DNA from: Segatella cerevisiae
GTDB taxonomy: Bacteria; Bacteroidota; Bacteroidia; Bacteroidales; Bacteroidaceae
NCBI RefSeq assembly: GCF_024054555.1
Contig: NZ_JAMXLY010000027.1
Location: forward strand, 1 to 42,224
Direction of reading: 5' to 3'
Length of the DNA: 42,224 bases
Numbering within the stretch: the stretch's first letter is position 1; each line of letters starts with the position of its first letter. The translations under genes and the position numbers were made by a program. This document shows positions 35,002 to 42,224 of the stretch, piece by piece. The notes beneath the pieces are model-generated. The model was not told where the DNA came from and did no database searches. It saw only the letters and a program-made list of their open reading frames with translations.

Positions 35002-36768
35002 ATGTATATTATGAAATTAAGGGATATTAAATTGATCATACCGGCCTTCATGGCGGTGATGAGTTTTACCGCTTGTAACAGTTTTCTAGATCAGCCGGCA
35101 ACAGATAATTATAATGCAGATAACTTCTACCAGAATGATGACCAGTGTATAGAAGGGGTCAATTATCTGTATAATTCTCCCTGGTATGATTTCCAGCGAG
35201 GATTTATCAAAGTTGGAGAGGTGCTCTCCGGTAACTATATGTGGCCGAACAGTCCTTATTTGACCTTTACAGTGAATAGCACTGATGAGGATCTGGTGAA
35301 TATGAGTTATTCTTTGTGGGCTGTCATCGGGCATGCCAATACGGTATATGACAATCTGAAAAAAGCCAGTGGTCCTTCTGAAGCCATAAAAAACCAATGT
35401 ATGGGAGAAGCCCTCACATGGAAGGCGATGGCTTATTTCTATCTGGTCCGTACTTTTGGGGATGTGCCTATTGTCCATGACAACTCGACTTCTATCGGAA
35501 ACCAGGAATACAGTACGATGCGTAAGGTCCAGAAAAGTGATGTCTATGATTATATCATCATGACACTCGAACAGGCAATGACTGATCTTAAAGGGGTCAA
35601 AACTCCGGGTAATGGGCGGATAGACTATTATTCTGCCGAGGGACTTCTCGCCAAGGTCTATCTAACGAAGAGCGGGGTCAGTGCAGGCGGGAAAGGACAG
35701 CGTAATACAGACGACTTGGCGAAAGCTGCTTCTTATGCAAAGGATGTCATTGACAATTCCGGAAGGAACCTTCTCGACAACTATTCGGATAATTTCCGCC
35801 TTGCCAATAATAATAATCAGGAGAGTCTGATCGCCTGGAAATGGATAGTCAGCAACCAGTGGACTTCTCAAAATACTTTGCAGAGTGATCTTGCTATGGT
35901 AGGATTTGATGAATATGGAGACTGTTGGGGTGGCTATGGCGGTCCGTCAGTAGATTTGCAGGATGCTTTCGGCGTCAGTGCTTTGCAAAGCCCTGAATTG
36001 CGGTCAGACCTTGATGCCCGTCGTAAAGCTACAATGATGATGGCAGGCGACTTCTATGATTATTTCTGGACGGACAAAACAGATAAGAACGGCAAGAAAG
36101 GCTTCAATTACCTGCAGTTTATCTATGATAAGGATTATGGCGCAGGAGGTCCTAATGGCCAGTATCAGAGTCCGACAGGGGCCAATGACGTGAAACAACT
36201 TTATGGGGATGATGCCGATCATATTGCGGGAGTTGGCACTTCTGCTGCAAATATGGCAAGTTCGCTTTCGACTCATATCCTTCGACTGAGTGATATCTAT
36301 CTGATCTATACAGAGGCTGTCATTGGCAATAACGGATCAACGACTGATGCCAGTGCCATAGATGCCTTTTATAAAGTGCGTCATCGCTCTGTCCCCAGTT
36401 ATAAGCGTCCTGCTTCCGTCTCTTGGACAGATGTATGGAAAGAGCGTCGCCTGGAGTTTGCTATGGAGGGTGATCACTGGTATGATTTTGTACGTCGGAG
36501 TTATTTTGATATGGACGGAGCTATTCAAGAACTGAAATCACAGAGACGGAATCAGTATTATAATCTTGGCGATGTCTATCAACGCTATTATGAGAGTGGA
36601 ATTTGGAGTGTAGATACCACCTTGACACGTTACAACACAGATACACCTGTTCCGAATGTGACGGCATCCAGTTTTACCCTTCCTTTCCCTCAAAATGACG
36701 TGGTCATCGACCCGAGTCTGAATGATTCTCCTATTCATGTGGATGTACGTAAAACTTATTCCTATTAA
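35002..36768 (+). CDS. SusD/RagB family surface glycan-binding lipoprotein
   Basis: A 588-residue lipoprotein with lipobox SFTAC (Cys25), predicted on the outer surface as the lid of the SusC transporter. The N-terminal region LDQPATDNYNADNFYQNDDQC and TPR-like helices (LTWKAMAYFYLVRTFGDVPIV) are typical of SusD. The C-terminal part carries the usual WKERRLEFAMEGDHWYDFVRR signature. ATG 35011 is an alternative start that still gives a normal signal peptide. It is immediately downstream of SusC and clearly co-transcribed. Confidence 0.94.
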   Translation: MYIMKLRDIKLIIPAFMAVMSFTACNSFLDQPATDNYNADNFYQNDDQCIEGVNYLYNSPWYDFQRGFIKVGEVLSGNYMWPNSPYLTFTVNSTDEDLVNMSYSLWAVIGHANTVYDNLKKASGPSEAIKNQCMGEALTWKAMAYFYLVRTFGDVPIVHDNSTSIGNQEYSTMRKVQKSDVYDYIIMTLEQAMTDLKGVKTPGNGRIDYYSAEGLLAKVYLTKSGVSAGGKGQRNTDDLAKAASYAKDVIDNSGRNLLDNYSDNFRLANNNNQESLIAWKWIVSNQWTSQNTLQSDLAMVGFDEYGDCWGGYGGPSVDLQDAFGVSALQSPELRSDLDARRKATMMMAGDFYDYFWTDKTDKNGKKGFNYLQFIYDKDYGAGGPNGQYQSPTGANDVKQLYGDDADHIAGVGTSAANMASSLSTHILRLSDIYLIYTEAVIGNNGSTTDASAIDAFYKVRHRSVPSYKRPASVSWTDVWKERRLEFAMEGDHWYDFVRRSYFDMDGAIQELKSQRRNQYYNLGDVYQRYYESGIWSVDTTLTRYNTDTPVPNVTASSFTLPFPQNDVVIDPSLNDSPIHVDVRKTYSY

Positions 36769-36779
36769 TCATCAAGCAA

Positions 36780-38144
36780 ATGAAAACAAGATATATCTAT
36801 AGATTCATATACGTGTTCCTGGTTTTGTCAGGAATCGTACTTGCCTCTTGTGAAGATCAGCCTGATAAGTTCGAGTTGTCCGGCGGCACGCCAGAGGTGA
36901 GTTATATTCGTGTCGCAGCCGATACTGCCACATATAAGAACGGTGGCACGACAATCGATTATTCTGACCTGAATGCGACACAGGCATCCATGCAGTCAGT
37001 TCTCTGTCTCGTGGGCAATAACTTGAGGAGCATTAAAGAGATGTATTTCAATGATCAGAAGGCTGTCCTTAATACCAGTTATATTACCGACCATACTCTT
37101 TTTGTTTCTGTTCCAAACGAAATCCCGGGTAAAGTGACTGACAAGATTTATATGGTCAATAAGAGCGGAGACACGACAACGTACGATTTTCATGTCATCG
37201 TTCCTGCTCCTGTTGTCAGTACGATGTCATACGAGTATGCGTCTGCCGGCACAGATGTGACCTTGACAGGGGATTATTTCGTGGACGACTCCGGTACGCC
37301 TTTGACTATCTCTGTGGGGAACAATAAGACTCCGGTCACCCAGATCAAGAGCATTACCAAGACCTCAATTGTCTTTACAATGCCTGAGGGAGCTGATGAA
37401 GGACCTGTTTCTGTAACTTCTGTCTATGGGACTACAAGGTCTTCTTTCCATTATAAGGAATCTCGTGGAATACTCTTTGACTTTGATGGCTTGACAGGCT
37501 TGGGTAATCATGGTTGGCACGATCGTCCGATCCTGACAGACCAGACCAGTTCTACGGGGAATTACATGCAGTTAGGTAGCGGCTCGGCAACAATGACGGC
37601 GACCGGTGATTGGAATGATGCTGATTTCGCTTTCCAATACTGGCCCGGAAGTTTCAATACTCCTGTAGACTATCCTGCCGATGGTAAGAAATTAACCTCT
37701 TTGGTTGATTTCTCTGACTGGAAGAATCTGGCCCTCCAGTTCGAAATGTATGTCCCTTCATCCAATCCTTGGTCAGCCGGCGCTTTACAGTTTGTCTTTG
37801 CAGGCATTGATCGTGTCACTTATGGAAATCCCGGAATAGATATAGACGGGAATACTGTAGCCGGCGCCAATAATGCATTTATGCAGGATGATGTTTTGCC
37901 TCGTGCACTTTATCGTCCATGGACAACTAATGGCTCTTACGATACAGGGGACAAATGGGTCACTGTGACGCTGCCTTTGTCGAGTGACTTTATTTACGGC
38001 TACAGTGGGGCTAGAGCGTCAGGCTCTTTGAGTCCTAAGGACTTTGCAAGTTTGACAATCTTCCTTGTAGGAGGAGGTATCAATGGTACAGACTGCAAGC
38101 CGATCATCAAGTTGGACAATATCCGTGTCATTCCTCTGAAATAA
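36780..38144 (+). CDS. Surface glycan-binding lipoprotein (SGBP-B-like)
   Basis: A 454-residue lipoprotein (LASC, Cys24). It has two IPT/TIG-like immunoglobulin repeats (about 35-130 and 130-230, the second starting APVVSTMSYEYASAGTDVTL). A C-terminal beta-sandwich of about 220 residues (ILFDFDGLTGLGNHGWH to LDNIRVIPLK) resembles the glycan-binding domain of SGBP-B proteins. It is predicted to be surface-exposed and to hold polysaccharide near the SusCD complex. Aromatic residues such as those in FQYWPGSF and RPWTTNG could form the binding face. It lies 11 bp after SusD in the operon. Confidence 0.8.
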   Translation: MKTRYIYRFIYVFLVLSGIVLASCEDQPDKFELSGGTPEVSYIRVAADTATYKNGGTTIDYSDLNATQASMQSVLCLVGNNLRSIKEMYFNDQKAVLNTSYITDHTLFVSVPNEIPGKVTDKIYMVNKSGDTTTYDFHVIVPAPVVSTMSYEYASAGTDVTLTGDYFVDDSGTPLTISVGNNKTPVTQIKSITKTSIVFTMPEGADEGPVSVTSVYGTTRSSFHYKESRGILFDFDGLTGLGNHGWHDRPILTDQTSSTGNYMQLGSGSATMTATGDWNDADFAFQYWPGSFNTPVDYPADGKKLTSLVDFSDWKNLALQFEMYVPSSNPWSAGALQFVFAGIDRVTYGNPGIDIDGNTVAGANNAFMQDDVLPRALYRPWTTNGSYDTGDKWVTVTLPLSSDFIYGYSGARASGSLSPKDFASLTIFLVGGGINGTDCKPIIKLDNIRVIPLK

Positions 38145-38181
38145 TGATAGGAAAAGAAAAGAATCTAAAAATCTGAATTTT

Positions 38182-40164
38182 ATGAAAACCTATAAAATAA
38201 AGACCTTGTTGGTCGTTGTGGGTCTCGTCTTTGCAGGATTGTCATTTGTCTCCTGTAATCATGATGATCTTGACACAGACCAATATACCGGGACCAAGAT
38301 GAATGTCTATGGTCCTAATCCTGTAGCTCGAGGCGGTCAACTCCGTTTCTTAGGCTCAAATATGAATGAGGTTACGACAATCACGATTCCCGGTGCCGGT
38401 GATGTGACTGACCTCAAGCATGTCAGTGATAAGGAAGTTGACGTGACGGTTCCTCAGAATGCTGAGGTGGGATATGTGACCTTGACTTTCAAGGATGGTA
38501 CTAAACAGGTGACCAAGACCCAACTGACTTATTCTGAACCGATCAGCATCACAAGTATCACTCCGGGTACAGTTGATCCCGGTGATGTCATAACTATCAA
38601 GGGCGAATATCTCAATCTGATCCATGCTGTCATCTTCTCTAATAATGTCAGCATCGGTGACAGTGCATTTATCACGCATTCCAGAAACGAGATTCAGGTT
38701 GCTGTTCCAGTGACGGCACAATCAGGTCCGGTTATCCTGAGTGATGAGAAAGGGGATTTGCCTCAATGGATCTACAGTAAGCAGGATCTTGTCGTAAACC
38801 TGCCGACTATAACAGGGATAGCTCCTGCAACTGTTCTCCCCGGAGCAGAACTGACGATTAACGGTACTCATCTTGATTGGATAGAAACTGTTGTTCTCGG
38901 GGGTGTCTCAACGACTGATTTCACAGTAGCCAAGGATGCTAAGAGTCTTGTAGTTACTGTTCCTGTGAACGCTCCTTCCGGCGAGGTCACTTTGATAAGC
39001 AAATCGGGTGTAAGTATTGCTGCTGGTAAAGTAGAGACATTGAATCCTTCGGATCTCAAGGCCACTCCTGAACCTGTCAAGAATGGTGCCGTACTGACGA
39101 TAACTGGTAAGAATCTCAGTACAGTCACCAGTGCAATCTTCCCTCATTCTGATGCCGTCTCTCCTGCTGCAGTTACAGCCAATTCTGTCAGTTTTACCGT
39201 TCCTTCCACTGCTCAGAACGGCGATATCACATTGGTATCGTCCAATGGCTCTAAAGTGACGGTACCTTATCAACTCGTTGCACCGGTAGTGACTTCCTTC
39301 GTGCCTGCTTCTGCTCCTCAGGGAACGACTTTGACGGTCAATGGAACTGACCTTGATCTGGTAGATCAGGTAACCTTTACAGGAATGGCTGTCCCGACGA
39401 CGATTGTCCCCAAGTCGGCAACGTCTTTCCAGGTGCTGGTTCCTTCTGGGGCTCTCAGTGGAAAACTCACACTTAATTTGAAGAACGGTTCTACTTTGGA
39501 GACCACTTCCGTGACAATTACCGCACCTCTTGTACCGACTGTAACGGGTGCCGGTGCGACGGCAAATCCTGGAGGTATGTTGACTCTGACCGGAGCACAT
39601 TTGGATGAGGCTGGGAAATTCTTCCTCGGTGATTATGGATTGGAGACGATAAAAGCTGAGGCTGGATCTGTACAGGTAAAACTCCCTGATAATATTCCTT
39701 ATGGAACTTATCCGGTTAAATTTATCAATAAGGAGGGTAATTTGGAGACAACTCAGGTGCAGGTATTGGTGACTAGTCCTGAATATACTCTGATGAATAC
39801 CCCGACGACCATATCTGGATGGGGCGATCCCAGAATTTATATGGATCGTACGACTCCTACTGATATTTCCAAACTGACAATTGTTCCGGGTGTATCGAAA
39901 CTGATCCTGTATTATGACGCTCCAGCATGGTTTGATCTGCAGTTTAATGATGCTTCTTGGACTCCTTATGGAGAAGTGAAGGCGGATGCCAGTTCTACAT
40001 TGACCAATGGTGCTGCGCCTATAGGGAATGGCCAAAAGGTCGAGGTCACTGTCACTCAGGCTATGCTGAATGCATGGAATGTGCAGGATGGCTGGTCCGG
40101 CTATTTTACGATCATCCAGGGAGACGGTGGTGTAACTGTCAACAAGATCACCCTTTTACCTTAA
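38182..40164 (+). CDS. IPT/TIG-repeat surface lipoprotein with C-terminal beta-sandwich
   Basis: A 660-residue lipoprotein (FVSC, Cys25). About six tandem IPT/TIG immunoglobulin-like repeats span residues 39-530. Repeat starts are recognisable from P-x(5-8)-G-x-x-(L/I)-x-(I/F/V)-x-G-x-x-(L/M) patterns, for example PGAELTINGTHL and PQGTTLTVNGTDL. A distinct C-terminal domain (about 545-660) is rich in Trp and Tyr (WFDLQFNDASWTPYG, DGWSGYFTIIQG) and is the probable carbohydrate-binding module. The repeats probably act as a stalk extending this module away from the cell surface. It is the fourth gene of the operon, just ahead of the GH26 enzyme. Confidence 0.78.
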   Translation: MKTYKIKTLLVVVGLVFAGLSFVSCNHDDLDTDQYTGTKMNVYGPNPVARGGQLRFLGSNMNEVTTITIPGAGDVTDLKHVSDKEVDVTVPQNAEVGYVTLTFKDGTKQVTKTQLTYSEPISITSITPGTVDPGDVITIKGEYLNLIHAVIFSNNVSIGDSAFITHSRNEIQVAVPVTAQSGPVILSDEKGDLPQWIYSKQDLVVNLPTITGIAPATVLPGAELTINGTHLDWIETVVLGGVSTTDFTVAKDAKSLVVTVPVNAPSGEVTLISKSGVSIAAGKVETLNPSDLKATPEPVKNGAVLTITGKNLSTVTSAIFPHSDAVSPAAVTANSVSFTVPSTAQNGDITLVSSNGSKVTVPYQLVAPVVTSFVPASAPQGTTLTVNGTDLDLVDQVTFTGMAVPTTIVPKSATSFQVLVPSGALSGKLTLNLKNGSTLETTSVTITAPLVPTVTGAGATANPGGMLTLTGAHLDEAGKFFLGDYGLETIKAEAGSVQVKLPDNIPYGTYPVKFINKEGNLETTQVQVLVTSPEYTLMNTPTTISGWGDPRIYMDRTTPTDISKLTIVPGVSKLILYYDAPAWFDLQFNDASWTPYGEVKADASSTLTNGAAPIGNGQKVEVTVTQAMLNAWNVQDGWSGYFTIIQGDGGVTVNKITLLP

Positions 40165-40183
40165 TGAATAAGTTTTATTGATT

Positions 40184-41899
40184 ATGAAAATAAAATATTT
40201 GTTGTTTGCCGTTACTGCTGTTCTGGCTCTTGCCGGATGCAGCAACGATGTAGACATTTCTGTTGCCGATGTGGCTGCGCCGGTCCTTAAGACAGTTACT
40301 CCTGATCAGAAATCGGTTGAGCGTCCCGGCGTTAAGGATATCACTTTGACTTTCGATAAGAATATCTTCTTCTATTCCGGTGATGCAAGTCAGATAACCC
40401 TGAATGGACAGGCAGTCAATTCTGCGGAAGTCATCGGGTCTGATTCCGTTCTTCATATCCAGGCCCAGTTTCCTTCGGGGACAGATTCGTATGATTTGGA
40501 AATTCCTGCGGGTCTGATTACAGGTCCGAATAAAATGCCGGTGCCTGCTGTCTCTGTTAAATGGACGGCTGTCTCTGTTGCTATTTCGGATGCTCCTGCA
40601 AATGCTGCCGTCAACGCAGAGGCCAAGGCACTGTATGACCGACTCAGTAAGTCTTATGGTCATCAGATCTATTCTGGGATGATGGCGGATGTGGCGTGGA
40701 ATCACACACCTGCCGATCATGTGGGGGCTGTAACTGGAAAATATCCTGCGATAGCGGGCTATGATTTCATCCATTTGGCACATTCCGGGGAGAACTGGAT
40801 CAACTATGATGATATCACACCAGTCAAGGAATATGCTGATGCCGGCGGACTGATTACAATATCGTGGCACTGGAATGTCCCGAATACGCCTTTAGCTGCA
40901 AAAACTGTGGCGATGACAAGTGACTGGGGAGCTTCTCTCCAGATTACCTCTGGGGGAAATTCTGAAGATTCTCGGGCTTTATTGGCTTTGTCTGGTGCTG
41001 CGGCAGGAGACAGACTAGTAGTTGAATTTAAGGATGCCAAGAAGGGGGCACAAGGCTCCATCAAAAATTCTAATTGGTCAGGCGTCAAGGATGCAGGCGG
41101 TTATTCTTATGATTATTTCAATATTGACCAGTCTGACGGAAAGTTCGGCAATGAAGACAATGACGTCAACTCTTTTGAACTGACCCTTGACGCGACCTCC
41201 GCTGCTGATATACAGAAAGGTGTGGTCATCTCGGGGCACGATTATACCCTTACCCGCGTTTTCCTAGTAAAGAATGGTAAAGATGATTATTCTTATAGTC
41301 CTGAGGGAACAAGTTTTTCTTGTGACAGTATCTTGAAAACCGGAACTTTGGAGAATCAGATCATGAATCAGGATTTGGCTCAGGTAGCTTCACATCTGAA
41401 GGACTTACAGCAAGCAGGAATACCCGTTCTCTGGCGTCCGCTTCATGAAGCTGCAGGAAATATCCCTAATGGCGGAAGTGCTTGGTTCTGGTGGGGAACT
41501 GCAGGTGCGGAACAGTTTAAGGCCCTCTGGCAATATGTCTTCAACTATATGAAGAATGCTGGTGTCAACAATTTGCTTTGGGTCTGGACAGGGGATGAAA
41601 ACTGGGCTGACTGGTATCCCGGAGACCAATATGTCGATTTCGTAGGCGCAGATATTTATAATCAGAAAGATGCTTCGGCTATATCCACAAAATTCAATAA
41701 TCTGCAATATACTTATCTGCACAAGATGATGACTATGAGTGAATGTGGCGCTATTGCTAACATTTCCGATATTTGGAATGCAGGCGGCTGTTGGTCGTGG
41801 TTCATGCCTTGGTATGGTGATTACAGTACTGGTGTTCCTCAGGCTTCGGACGACTGGTGGACGGATGCTATGAAATTTGACCATACGGTTGCCAGATGA
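40184..41899 (+). CDS. GH26 endo-beta-1,4-mannanase, lipoprotein
   Basis: A 571-residue enzyme from ATG 40184, chosen because it gives a clean lipoprotein signal (ALAGC, Cys19). A TTG two codons upstream is less likely. Order: a SbsA-type Ig-like domain (about 30-135), then the GH26 catalytic domain (from about 145, YGHQIYSGMMADVAWN). An inserted beta-sandwich of about 125 residues (about 240-365) splits the catalytic domain. The acid/base is Glu422 in WRPLHEA and the nucleophile is Glu520 in MSECGA. Family members cleave internal beta-1,4-mannosidic bonds. Surface anchoring fits the first-attack enzyme of a mannan PUL. It is the last gene before a terminator. Confidence 0.9.
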   Translation: MKIKYLLFAVTAVLALAGCSNDVDISVADVAAPVLKTVTPDQKSVERPGVKDITLTFDKNIFFYSGDASQITLNGQAVNSAEVIGSDSVLHIQAQFPSGTDSYDLEIPAGLITGPNKMPVPAVSVKWTAVSVAISDAPANAAVNAEAKALYDRLSKSYGHQIYSGMMADVAWNHTPADHVGAVTGKYPAIAGYDFIHLAHSGENWINYDDITPVKEYADAGGLITISWHWNVPNTPLAAKTVAMTSDWGASLQITSGGNSEDSRALLALSGAAAGDRLVVEFKDAKKGAQGSIKNSNWSGVKDAGGYSYDYFNIDQSDGKFGNEDNDVNSFELTLDATSAADIQKGVVISGHDYTLTRVFLVKNGKDDYSYSPEGTSFSCDSILKTGTLENQIMNQDLAQVASHLKDLQQAGIPVLWRPLHEAAGNIPNGGSAWFWWGTAGAEQFKALWQYVFNYMKNAGVNNLLWVWTGDENWADWYPGDQYVDFVGADIYNQKDASAISTKFNNLQYTYLHKMMTMSECGAIANISDIWNAGGCWSWFMPWYGDYSTGVPQASDDWWTDAMKFDHTVAR

Positions 41900-41957
41900 C
41901 CGATAGCTATTAGATTCCAGGATGGGGTGCATTTGCCCTCTCCCTGCAATTATGAAA

Positions 41958-42016
41958 ATAAGGTATTTCCTGCTGTCAAAATTCAGAGTGGGAAATACCT
42001 TTTCTCTTTTTCTTTT
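41958..42016 (+). terminator. Rho-independent terminator of the mannan PUL
   Basis: Arms AAGGTATTTCC (41960-41970) and GGGAAATACCTT (41990-42001) with a 19-nt loop, followed by TTCTCTTTTTCTTTTATT. It lies about 60 bp after the GH26 stop codon. Confidence 0.82.
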
Positions 42017-42224
42017 ATTCTTTCCGACTCCGGATTTCGGCCTTTAAAATCATAACTGGTCCGATTGATAGATAGTTATTCCGTTATGACCTGAATCGGC
42101 TCTTTCCAATTAGAAGTGCAAAAACACCTTGGTGCAAAAATCATGAAAAACACCGCGGCGGTTTGCCTCGCGGCTGGGGGTGCGAAGCCCCCAAAGAGCG
42201 TCAGGTGATGACTTAAGCAATGCA
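42017..42224. other. Non-coding right edge, repeat-rich and turning GC-rich
   Basis: No gene was seen. Interleaved inverted pairs CATAAC/GTTATG (42051-42056, 42083-42088) and CCGATT/AATCGG (42061-42066, 42094-42099) could form a pseudoknot. Direct repeats GTGCAAAAA (42116-42124, 42132-42140) flank a near-palindromic CACCTTGGTG. From about 42151 the sequence is markedly GC-rich, with a hairpin GGGGGTGCGAAGCCCCC (42176-42192). This style change resembles the mobilisation or terminal region of a mobile element, but no gene confirms it. Confidence 0.4.

Noticed and set aside
38908..40035. 375-residue open frame on the minus strand inside the IPT-repeat gene
   Set aside because: It has an Arg/Ser/Ile-rich low-complexity composition without a family signature and is antisense to repetitive TIG modules. 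It is a product of the repeat codon pattern.
38182..40164. IPT/TIG repeats considered as a DNA-level tandem repeat array
   Set aside because: The repeats are visible at the protein level only. The nucleotide sequences of the units are diverged.

Overview
The window reads as a chromosomal segment of a Bacteroidota bacterium, most likely a Prevotellaceae-type gut or rumen anaerobe. The evidence is a SusC/SusD pair, surface lipoproteins with C-terminal-Cys lipoboxes, secreted glycoside hydrolases, an anaerobic sulfatase-maturase-type radical SAM protein, a DUF6377-type regulator, and promoters of the Bacteroidota form (TAnnTTTG at -7). No rRNA, tRNA, CRISPR array or complete insertion sequence was seen. 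|| Layout. (1) 1-15937 is a carbohydrate-utilisation region. It opens with a GH3 gene that has lost its N-terminal catalytic half (126-1511) and a TonB-dependent receptor (1582-3876) closed by a terminator. A tight operon follows: secreted nucleoside-hydrolase-like protein, GH3 beta-glycosidase, GH78 alpha-L-rhamnosidase, radical SAM maturase and type-B carboxylesterase (4173-13979), ending at a strong terminator. A membrane-bound DUF6377-type regulator comes next (14228-15937). Together these suggest uptake and breakdown of rhamnosylated, probably acylated, plant glycosides. (2) 16058-28453 is mostly minus-strand housekeeping: an alpha/beta hydrolase with a degenerate HAD-like tail, a YejM/LtaS-like membrane phosphatase-fold protein, a HhH plus outer-membrane-barrel protein, a DUF4294 protein (plus strand), a peptide-catabolism pair (M28 glutaminyl-cyclase-like; class I amidotransferase fused to M19 dipeptidase) next to an Lrp/AsnC regulator, and three tandem FKBP isomerases predicted for three different compartments. 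(3) 28615-31018 is a two-gene plus-strand operon: a zinc-less Sir2 deacylase and a TGS-uridine-kinase-type nucleoside kinase. (4) 31019-31740 is a 722-bp non-coding stretch with overlapping hairpins and the promoter of the next operon. (5) 31741-41899 is a classical PUL: SusC, SusD, two surface glycan-binding lipoproteins and a GH26 endo-mannanase with an inserted beta-sandwich, closed by a terminator. The predicted target is a beta-mannan. (6) 42017-42224 is non-coding. It becomes GC-rich and repeat-rich at the extreme right edge and may be the start of a mobile element. || I did not find a clearly new defence or signalling system. The best candidates for a second look are the decayed gene ends, the maturase without a visible sulfatase, the fused or degenerate enzymes, the overlapping hairpins upstream of the SusC promoter, the cobalamin-riboswitch-like scrap at 14131-14155, and the unusual right edge.
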